Assembly (NCBI GenBank): GCA_958450325.1
Contig: OY288243.1
Span: 60,620,606-60,684,605 of the forward strand
Length of the DNA stretch: 64,000 bases
From: Agrostemma githago
Lineage: Eukaryota; Streptophyta; Magnoliopsida; Caryophyllales; Caryophyllaceae
Direction of reading: 5' to 3'
This document shows positions 55,201-62,797 of this stretch, piece by piece. The notes under the pieces were generated by a model that saw only the letters and a list, made by a program, of their open reading frames with translations, searched no databases and had not been told where the DNA came from. The stretch's first letter is position 1, and the number at the start of each line of letters is the position of its first letter. The position numbers were made by a program, and so were the translations under genes.

Positions 55201-57458
55201 CCTGTTTGAGTCCTCCCATTGTCTAAAACTTCAAGAATTTTTCCTGCAGGGAGATTGGGCCTTGATGTAACCCCTGGTAAAAAGCCCAGATTCTGCAGCA
55301 TCCGGTCAAGGTGGACCGTGAAATATGGGCGGAAGAGATGATCTTCTTCGATGGCTCCTACGAAGTCGAACCCCCATAGATCGGTGCGGCCCGAGGTGTT
55401 GCAATTAGCCACGGTCATAGGTGTGGCTTCTAAAGTGATGACGGAGTCATGCAAAGGTAGTTTGATTTTTCGATGCAAAGTGGAGGATACGGCCCTGGTT
55501 GCATGGATCCAAGGTCTTCCTAGAAGAAGATTGAAGGAAGAAGTCACGTCGATCACTTGAAATTCCAGCTCTTTCTCTATCGGGCCTGTTATGATAGTGA
55601 GTTTTGTGGCTCCGGCTACTGACTTTGGACTTCCGTCAAAAGCCTGAATGGTTTGAGCTGTTGGAATATAGTCGGCCTCGGTAATGCCGAGGGCTTTGGC
55701 GGTCCTCAAGGGGGGGACGTTGACTGCCGACCCGTCGTCAATTAGGGTCATGGGTAAGTACTTTCCACGGCAGATAACCGTGATGTAGAGGGCCATGTTG
55801 TGGGCCGGCCCAAATGGTGGTAGATCAGCATTGGAGAAGGTAATTAGCGGGCCTTCCTCTATGGATCTTCCTTTTAGGTGGGGTAGGACTGTGGCTACCA
55901 TTTCAGCCGGAGTAGCCATGGAGTCGATTTTGACTTGATCGAGGGCCTTAGTGAGTGCATCTCGATGTTCCTGAGAGCTAACTAGGAGTTGCCATATAGA
56001 GAGGTTAACTCGAGTCTTGCTTAGCTGTTTCACAAGAGCCTTTTCAGCAGTCGGCTCTTCCGGGGCGGGCTCCACCTTAAGTGGTTCGGCAATGATGAGG
56101 GCTTGACTAGTGGCTAAGGCCTTGGACTTAACCTTCTGAATCTCCTCGGGCGTGATGGGGACAGCTTCCCCTTTGGTGAGGTAGACATCGTCTTCGTCAT
56201 CGCACCAGATCCCGTTTATTTGCGGGATAAATGGGGAAATGAGGTGTGAGCAATCCACTACTTCCCCGGAGAAGATGGCGTGAGTGGCTAACGGGTTGTC
56301 CTTGTTGTTGGGCTTACCCCCGGGCAAAGGAATTTTCCCGCTTTCAATGAGATCTTGGATAAGGTGCTTGAGTTTCCAACATTTCTCGGTATCGTGCCCC
56401 TTACCACGATGATAGTGACAGTAGGCCTGGAGGTTGTAGGCCTTAGAGCGACGTTCGACCGGGATATCAGGTGTTGGGCCTATCGGGGTGATCAGGCCTT
56501 TTGATGATAACCTCTGAAGGGCGTTTTCATAGGTAGTGCCTATGTCGGTGAATACCCGGGGAGTGGTAGTCTTCTGGGATGAGGTATCGAGTGCATTTAC
56601 CTCGTCGAAAATGCTACGAGCGGCAGCCGTAGTAGCGGGCTTGCTCGTTGATGAACTGGCCCCTTGGTATCCCTTAGTGGAGGCCTTAGTGAGGCTTTCC
56701 AACCTTAAATCATCCTCGATTTTTGTTCCCATTTCAGTTAGGACCGCGAAGCTAGGTATGATGGCGTACCGGAGATGGACCCGGTAAGCTGGAAGTAGGT
56801 TTTTGACAAAGGCTTCAACCAGCACCTTTTCACTGGGCTTATCGACCATTTTGACGCTTTCAGCCCTCCAGCGTTGAAGGTATTTTGTGAATCCTTCCTT
56901 AGGTTCCTGGGCCATTACCTCCAGGGTGCGCATGGTGGTCTGGATTTCCGTGTTGTCGGCGTAATTCCGAGCGAATTCCGTTGCCACGTCATCCCAAGTT
57001 TTGTATTTCTTGGGATCGAGCCGGTAGTACCAGGCTCTTGAGTGCTTCTCGAGGGAAGAAGCGAATAAGTGTTTGAACATGTTGGACTTAACCCCTTTAA
57101 GGGCCATGAACTCCTTGAAAGCCCGGATGTGGTGGACCGGGTCTTCAGTACCCTCGAACATTGGCAGACCCGTCAGATTGAGATTGGTGGGTAGTTCATC
57201 GGTCAATGGGGTGTAAATCCTAGCATTCTCCGTATGGATGGAGCTTTGTGTTGTCAGATGGACCTGTTCTTGCAGTTTGAGGACTGCACTGGCCAATGCG
57301 GCTAGAGGCCCGTCATCTTCGATCGAAGCATTGGGGGTTCTCTGTTCTACGGCACTAACCCGAGTAATGATGGCGATCTGGTCTTCCCGCATTTTCCTCA
57401 ATTGGTCTTGGATTTGGGCCAACGAGGTGGTCAATTCATCTATGGCTTTTTGCGTCAT
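52155..57458 (-). CDS. TE-B Gag-protease-RT-RNase H-aRNase H polyprotein
   Basis: 1767 codons without a stop. Gag core is at about residues 85-260. The zinc-knuckle-like YCHYHRGKGHDTEKC is near 350. Protease IDDGSAVNV is near 574 with LLGRPWIH. An acidic Ser-Glu linker follows. Reverse transcriptase spans about 1080-1290, with YVDDMIVKS near 1236. The first RNase H is from about 1380. A second, archaeal-type RNase H spans about 1528-1643 (DLYFDGASN, AAEYEA, HGDSSLV, FADALSKL, giving D, E, D, D). The dual RNase H is a Tat-clade hallmark. Gag and pol are in one frame. The ORF ends inside the integrase finger because of a deletion. It is the best-preserved coding region in the window. Confidence 0.92.
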   Translation of the reverse strand: MTQKAIDELTTSLAQIQDQLRKMREDQIAIITRVSAVEQRTPNASIEDDGPLAALASAVLKLQEQVHLTTQSSIHTENARIYTPLTDELPTNLNLTGLPMFEGTEDPVHHIRAFKEFMALKGVKSNMFKHLFASSLEKHSRAWYYRLDPKKYKTWDDVATEFARNYADNTEIQTTMRTLEVMAQEPKEGFTKYLQRWRAESVKMVDKPSEKVLVEAFVKNLLPAYRVHLRYAIIPSFAVLTEMGTKIEDDLRLESLTKASTKGYQGASSSTSKPATTAAARSIFDEVNALDTSSQKTTTPRVFTDIGTTYENALQRLSSKGLITPIGPTPDIPVERRSKAYNLQAYCHYHRGKGHDTEKCWKLKHLIQDLIESGKIPLPGGKPNNKDNPLATHAIFSGEVVDCSHLISPFIPQINGIWCDDEDDVYLTKGEAVPITPEEIQKVKSKALATSQALIIAEPLKVEPAPEEPTAEKALVKQLSKTRVNLSIWQLLVSSQEHRDALTKALDQVKIDSMATPAEMVATVLPHLKGRSIEEGPLITFSNADLPPFGPAHNMALYITVICRGKYLPMTLIDDGSAVNVPPLRTAKALGITEADYIPTAQTIQAFDGSPKSVAGATKLTIITGPIEKELEFQVIDVTSSFNLLLGRPWIHATRAVSSTLHRKIKLPLHDSVITLEATPMTVANCNTSGRTDLWGFDFVGAIEEDHLFRPYFTVHLDRMLQNLGFLPGVTSRPNLPAGKILEVLDNGRTQTGLGYTLTPENMGQTETGKVIFVTPVFETVQTGLYRPTNTRPGTHLAQDCNYIPDDIFALIQSEDAKNAEPALGLLFGEELAVPTPKEELVSLILRSRTFDPSKLISEVGSGTRAWRKTVKWTDSQGKTYKLITGEGEMPESESESESESESESKIESSESGARVNPVTPPLPLAIPGASGSVPGTLPIPPLTSDQMTALFELFSQFMINNNNRSAYDLSHFQNFQNFKNFVCNDIEKPDEQVSLPPHLIEQLEQRESRNPVIEETESINVGTTLEPQMLKIGLSLDPEEKQQFIVLLQEFKDVFAWSYKDMPGIDREIVEHHIPIKEGFKPVRQKLRRMRPEWSLKVKEEVDKQFKAGFIRVSEYPYWVANIVPVPRKDGKVRVCVDFRDLNKASPKDDFPLPHIDILVDNTADHALLSFMDGYAGYNQIKMAEEDMDKTTFITPWGTYCYTVMPFGLINAGATYQRTATTLLHDMMHKEVEVYVDDMIVKSKDRDGHITALRKFFTRLRKYNMRLNPQKCSFGVTSGKLLGHIVSQRGIEVDPAKIKAITEMQPPKTEKEIRGFLGKVQYISRFISKLTMVWEPIFKKLKIGERLLWDDKCQAAFDRIKEILASPLVLMPPQHGLPLSLYLTTTETAMGAMLAQTVNSEERAIYHISKKFLEYECKYTMLEKTCLALVWATKKLRHYMLSYEVQVLSRMDPIKYLFEKPILNGRISRWTLMLAEFDLKFVPLKAIKGRVVAEFLADSPVTEEGHTDTWSFRDEDIFHTDTEAWDLYFDGASNFRGFGVGILLISPRGEHTPVSIKLDFDVTNNAAEYEACIHGLQAAANLGVTNLRVHGDSSLVINQALQKWKTRNANLVAYQARVRDLEKQFHKVEYIYLPREENQFADALSKLASLLNIPDHMTSMPICVERRSAPAYIHDIEEIEIPDPEPWYQAVLTYLATGEYPPEADNRAKKALRRLATQFIRTDDGQLYKKTAQGALLRCVDKTNAEKVMAEVHDGECGPHRLPAIC

Positions 57459-58517
57459 TGCTCGAGTGTGGGGTGACCTGTCTGTAAGGGCACCGCGTAA
57501 TCAGTAACTGACCCAGATCTTAGAATCAAAAGTACATCCCGAGCAAGGAAAAGACTAGACTAGAAAAAGACCGGAGACTGACTTCTAAATGGATGACGCG
57601 TGAGTGGTGGGCCTTCCTTAGGATTTGGCAGAGTGGGCCTAGTCCTGTTCGAAGGAAGGTCTATGTGAGAAATCCCTAGACTCTAGACTCGAGTGTGTAA
57701 ACGGGCTTCCCTTCGTAGGAGTTGGTCCTACGAAGGTGGGCCGTGCCTCGACAAGTAAGGCGGACTGGGATGGGGTGGAAACCCGTGATATAAGATCGAC
57801 GGAGTTTCGACGCTATAGACTTTAACTTATGACAAGACCCGACACTGCTAAATACGGGAAGTCCTAAGAAGAAGAGGATTTTGAAAAGGGAATTTGAATT
57901 TGAAAACCGAGCAAAGTCGGATTGGAAGGCCCGATTTTTTTGAAAATCGAGAAAAAGGGTATCGGGCCGAGGTTTCGGGCTTTTTTTTTTAAAAGGTTTG
58001 GACAGCATACCGGCTAAAAATAGACTATTTTGAGTCAAAATCATAAGTCCTAAATTCGGCAGCTTTCCGGGTTTTGAAAAAAGAATGGGTTTGAAAAGAA
58101 GCAGGTTTTTTTTTTGAAAAAAAAAAGACAGTTTTTGAAAAAGACCAAAGAAGATCAAGTAGCATGTAGTCATAGAAACAGTATAACGACGCCATGTATG
58201 CTCTTAGTCTAAGTCTCGGTCGGTCTAATAGGGTCTATACCAACAACGATGGCTTTCTCGTACTGAGGACGGACTCCCTAAGCCGAGTTGGTCTTAGGAC
58301 ATGCCGCAAAGCCTAAACGAGTTCCGCCATTGAAGTCTTTAGTGCATCCAAGTGGGAATGCACCGTGGTATAGTGGGACGTCGGTCACAAGTAACCGGCC
58401 CGGGATAGAACGGGGTTATGCATGAACCATTGAACTAAAACGTGTACATTACTAATCGAACGATTTCTTTTCGAGTCTCACCCTGAGGATGCCGATGGTA
58501 AGTGACACATCAGTTAA
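57459..58517 (-). other. TE-B untranslated leader
   Basis: About 1 kb between primer site and gag ATG, matching 37135-38188 of TE-A. No conserved ORF recognised. Confidence 0.5.
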
Positions 58518-58538
58518 TCCCCAGCGGAGTCGCCAAAT
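58518..58538 (-). promoter_or_regulatory. TE-B primer binding site
   Basis: On the minus strand TTTGGCGACTCCGCTGGGGA follows the 5' LTR directly. Same type as TE-A but with the canonical ACTCC. Confidence 0.75.
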
Positions 58539-60915
58539 TGTGGACATGACATAGGTCCACCCCGACGCGGCGAAGCGCGGGTTTTGGGGAGGCGATAGAA
58601 TTTCCATATGAGATGGATCGAATAGAATTTTAAATCGAAGTAGGAGTCGCCACCGAATTTTATGGTTATTCGGAACCGTTCGAACCCACTCTATGTCGTA
58701 GTGGGCCATACTTAAAGCCTGGCCCATTTCCGATGTCAGAGTTTATCGGGTTCGTCCCTTTGCATTACGATATCGATGCCGACTGAAGCGGTTAATCGTA
58801 TATTGAATGACTCTCGTTGCCAATGGATTCGGACATCCGGAAACCATGGTTCTGAGTAAGGGGTGAGGGTACGTGTTGGGAAGTTCAACGAGAACACCCA
58901 ACCCCGCCCGCACTTAGCGGCCTTTACTAAGATATCGTTCGGTTTTGTGTACACGCGTTAGTTCGACGATGAAATGATATGCAGAGATTATTTTCCTAAG
59001 ACATGTGAGGAAAAAATAAATAAACGGGTTGCTAAGTCGTTTAATGCATATTAAACTAATAACGTCAAAGTTATTTTAACATGTGAGTCCGTTTTAGTCT
59101 AATAAAACGATAAAAAGAATAAAGCGCTACAAACAAAGAGCAAACGAGTTAGTAACGATGAATAATAATATAGGAAATAAATATATGAAATCGAGAAAAT
59201 AAATATTAATCGAAATCTGAAAAATATTCCTAAAAACGTTGTTTTGTATAAAAAACGAAGTTCGAGAAAAAATAAAAAAAAATGAAAAAGACGCGTTTGG
59301 GTCGAGAGCCGCGCGACTCGCCCGAGACTCATGCGGGTCGCGTGGCGGCCTGATTTCGACAACGGTTTTCGGAAAATTTTGATTAAATCGCGTACGAATA
59401 TCGCATGACTCGTACTCGACTTAATATTCTCGATTTTCGTTATATTCGATAGTTGATTATCAAATATTTAGAATAGTTCTGGAAAAGATGTAAATTTAGA
59501 AATCGTTTCGTAAAATAAAAGATAAACGAACGAAAAACTAAAAAAAAAAAGAACCGGATCAGACTCGTGCGCGAGTCGCCTGGACCGGGCGCGACTCGCG
59601 TACGGGTCTGATTTTTTATATATTTTTTGTCCGAAAATCGTTAATCGCGTACAAATATGAATTAATTTATACTCGGTTTATATTTTCGATATTCGTCGTA
59701 TTCGATATTCGATTATGCAATCGACATCGAATATTCGGAATGACTTTAGAAAAGGTTTTGAAAAAGTTTTGTTTTTGAACGAAAACAAAAGAAAAAAAAA
59801 AGGAATTTTGAACGAAAAAGAAATAAAATGAAGTCGTCGAAATCTTAATATAATTCTTTTCGATACGATATTCGATTATATAGAATCGATATCATATTTT
59901 AAGAATGTTCGAAAATAGTTTTTTAGTAGTATCGATATTAGAAAATAAAAAGACCGACGAAAGACCCATAATAAACGAGGAGAAAGGAAGAGAAAAGAGA
60001 AGAAACGGGTTTGATTTACACCCTCAACCTACATGCTTTGTGTTCTCGGTATAAGGCTCGTCGGACGGTGGCTTAGGCACGGGAGCGTCGAGATGATGCG
60101 GGTGAGTTTAAGGTGTCTCGGTTTAGGTGGGTTTGGGACGCCGGGTTTGGACGCGCGGTCTAGGCTCCGAGGCTTCGGGAAAAGTGTCGGGGTTTGCTAA
60201 CTATCGGATTTGTATATGAATCGTGTGTGGAGGCTGTTTTTCCGGTGTGAGGGGTGTAAGAACCGTGTGTATTGGCTGGAAAAGTGAGGTAATTGATGTC
60301 TCCTTTGTGTTGGACGGGAGGTCCTATTTATAGGGAGTTTCCGACCTTGGTTTAGGAGAGTTTGAATACCGCTTAGGATAGGAAACGTAGGAGTTCGAGG
60401 GAAATAAGAATTCCGCTTTCTTGGCCAAGAAGAAAGAGGAAAACCGGCTGGTTTGAGGGTGTATTGGCCGGGTGTTTTACACTCGGTCAATGTCTGAATC
60501 GGTCTCCGGATAGAATTCCTACTTGAGATCGAATTCTACCTTAAACGGAATTGTTTATTATTTTGCGTGGCTGATTTTTGTAGTATCTGAATTCAATCTG
60601 GATTGGTGGGGGTGACACGGCAGATTTTATGCCTCGGGAAATATCTTTGACCGGGTTTTGACTCGGTCGCTAAAAGACGATTTTACCCTTGGTGTCGGTT
60701 TCGACCCAAATTAGTGTCATTTGACTCGAAACGACCCACTGGGCCTGGATTAGAGGTTGGTTTTGTGAGATTTGTACTCCTTAAAATGTCTAAACCAAAT
60801 GTCCATATTACAAGCCCATATCCGAGTCTATCAAAGCATGTTTACGTCCTATCATCATCGGGTGTTTGGCGGGAACTACTATAGACACCTAGCGGTCAAA
60901 ATGTGGGTGTCTACA
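58539..60915 (-). repeat. TE-B 5' LTR
   Basis: Nearly identical to 46045-48421. The promoter-bearing copy has TATAAATA at 60332-60325. A 97-codon frame (60490-60197) is present in both LTRs but shows no protein features. Confidence 0.95.
60325..60332 (-). promoter_or_regulatory. TE-B LTR TATA box
   Basis: CTATAAATAGG in the 5' LTR. It is the likely promoter for the gag-pol transcript and is shared with TE-A's LTR. Confidence 0.6.
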
Positions 60916-61124
60916 ATGGGACATTACTTTAATTGAACTTAAAAATTAATTTTATATTAAATAAATTTTCATGGACAGTATGTAATTTTAATTTAATAAT
61001 TTATAATGTGTAATTAAGCATATTCATGATTGTATAATAATTAAATAGATAAGTTTTCGTCACCCTAAATAACACTGTATGTTTACAATTAAGTAAACTT
61101 TAATTCTGGAAGAGAACAAAATAG

Positions 61125-61200
61125 TAGTTGTGTTGTAGTGGTTGGACACAATGCCCCTTTACCTGATGACCAGGGTTCAAAACCCACTGTCGACTTCCTT
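61125..61200 (+). repeat. tRNA-like (SINE-head-like) segment with A and B boxes
   Basis: TGTAGTGGTTGGA (A-box-like) is followed about 30 nt later by GGGTTCAAAACCC (B-box-like), the arrangement of a pol III internal promoter. There is no cloverleaf with a credible anticodon arm, so a SINE head or a tRNA-derived insertion in the solo LTR is likelier than a tRNA gene. Confidence 0.3.
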
Positions 61201-61798
61201 TTGTACTTCTTTATATTTTCTCTTACATCTTCTTTTAAAACTTAATATCTTGTTTTAAAATTTAATTTTATAGTTACTATTTAATGATTTATTATACTAT
61301 GTGAATAAATTACATGTTATGATGTAAAACATAGACATACTTATTTTAAGAACTAGATCTATTACTTTTACAAATATCAATTATTTAATGCTTTTCAACT
61401 TTTATTATGTATCATAAATAATAATTTGATCATTTATTTAATAAATGAATTTATATTCATGTGTAAAAGAAATATAAAATATTGTAATTAATTGTTGTGC
61501 ATGTCATATGATCTAATACTATTTACTTAACCATATGGTTAACATCAAATTTATTTAGTCTTCATGATCGAATAATATACTTTTGATAAATGGTTGTTTT
61601 AAGCGATATTGATTTTTATGGTGAAAATTTATCTTATACTCTAGCAATTCTACTATACGTTATTTGTATTGATGCCAATAAAATTATTGGTCGGTTATGA
61701 GCGTTTGGCATGTTAACATGGGGTTATCCTTGGTGCCCAGATATTATCTTTTGGACCTTGTTCCATTTTATATATGGTATGGCTAGAGTATAAGATAT

Positions 61799-62158
61799 CG
61801 AGTAGATTTCAGGTTATTGGTCTACTCGAGAAGAGCAATACCAAACTGGGTAGGTTTCAGGTTATTGGCCTACCTAGTACCCTGGCATGGTTTCGGGTTA
61901 TTGGCCTGCTAAGGGTTGACCGTTCCTTATGGAATACTCTTTTGAGTCTATGGATATGTCGTTTGGGGGTCAAGGGTCCGCACTTTTACGCCTTGACTGG
62001 TTAAGGGTCCGCACTTTTACGCTTTAACTAGACATTTTGTCCCTCGAAAGTCTGGCCAGTCTTAGACATGTGTTCACGGTTATGTGTCCCACCGTAGGGT
62101 TATTTTGGTGTCAGGTTATTGGCATCGAAGTTTAAGGTTTCAGGTTATTGGCCCTAGA
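61799..62158 (+). repeat. Five stem-loops with constant loop in the solo LTR
   Basis: Loops of (TT)TC(A/G)GGTTATTGG lie at 61807-61820, 61855-61868, 61891-61904, 62111-62122 and 62138-62151. Flanking stems differ but pair: CGAGTAGA/TCTACTCG, ACTGGGTAGG/CCTACCTAGT, a bulged TGGCA-GG/CCTGCTA, TTTGGTG/CATCGAA and TTTAAGG/CCCTAGA (one mismatch). Confidence 0.75.
61969..62028 (+). repeat. Twin tandem hairpins in the solo LTR
   Basis: Two 29-nt hairpins: GTCAAGG/CCTTGAC (61969-61997) and GTTAAGG/CTTTAAC (62000-62028). Both have the loop GTCCGCACTTTTACG. The third base pair changes from C-G to T-A with pairing kept. Confidence 0.75.
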
Positions 62159-62211
62159 CGGTGCTCGTTCTTAGCTCGGGTTATTCTGTATATTTTGGTT
62201 CGAGTTCTGGA

Positions 62212-62216
<5 letters not shown>

Positions 62217-62296
<80 letters not shown>
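62217..62296. repeat. TA dinucleotide microsatellite
   Basis: About 80 bp of uninterrupted (TA)n inside the solo LTR. Translation through it gives an artefactual Ile-Tyr repeat. Confidence 0.95.
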
Positions 62297-62298
<2 letters not shown>

Positions 62299-62797
62299 AT
62301 TCTACATTTTATTTATTTATTTATGGCTTGGTATTAGTTACGTTGTCACGTATTCCTTGCTATTAATATTTTATCACATGTTTTGATGAACTTTATATGT
62401 TATCATGTTTTTTTAATTGGAGTATATATTATCTCTTATTATATTCTCGTAATTATGATTAGATTTTCATCAATCATGACTGGGAGGACTCCTAGTTACT
62501 CCCCACTGATGGTAGACTTTTATTTTTTTTCAGGTTGATGTGCTACTTGGTCATGAATGGGGTTGACTTGAGAGAGAATAAACAATAAATTATATGTTTA
62601 ATAATTGAACCTTGTAGTTTTATTTTTATCGGGTTTCAATTCCGAGAGTAGTTGTATGCGTTAAGACATATTAATTATCTATGTTGGTAACACTCGGATT
62701 TAGTTAACCATGGTGTTTCCGCCACCATGGTGTATTATTAATATAAGACGCTATAATTATCTATCTTATTCCTTTTGTTTAAATCCGGAGAGTTACA
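62297..62797 (+). other. Right end of the solo LTR
   Basis: AT-rich. Contains CCTAGTTACTCCCC near 62490 and the terminal GGAGAGTTACA. No coding. Confidence 0.5.

Larger units (their letters stand above)
46040..60920 (-). mobile_element. TE-B: full-length Tat-clade Ty3/gypsy retrotransposon
   Basis: Two LTRs of 2377 bp (46045-48421 and 58539-60915), exact TSD ATGGG (46040-46044 and 60916-60920), a primer site, a long gag-pol ORF with two RNase H domains, an integrase region, an antisense extra ORF and a polypurine tract. I count about 17 substitutions between LTRs, roughly 0.7%, making it the youngest dated insertion here. The integrase has a deletion and a stop, so it was probably mobilised in trans or broke after insertion. 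Confidence 0.95.
44563..62797 (+). mobile_element. Solo LTR of an unrelated Ty3/gypsy (Tekay/Del-like) element, split by TE-B
   Basis: It starts TGTAACACCCCGTG and ends GGAGAGTTACA, with about 3.36 kb of LTR sequence once TE-B is removed. Both sides continue TE-A gag-pol colinearly. The flanks are GAGG (44559-44562) and GGGG (62798-62801), an imperfect 4-bp match to a target duplication. There is no internal coding region, so it is read as a solo LTR. The right part holds stem-loop arrays and an 80-bp TA repeat. Lineage is inferred only from the terminal sequence style. Confidence 0.6.

Noticed and set aside
34727..60915. One large element with inverted LTRs (34727-37114 plus and 58539-60915 minus)
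   Set aside because: Each LTR belongs to its own element: TE-B has its own pair of LTRs and an exact ATGGG duplication, and TE-A gag-pol runs in the opposite direction.
61125..61200. Functional tRNA gene
   Set aside because: A- and B-box-like strings are present but no convincing acceptor stem, D arm or anticodon arm could be formed.
62084..62386. 100-codon frame with a long Ile-Tyr repeat
   Set aside because: Translation of the (TA)n tract inside a solo LTR; no protein features.
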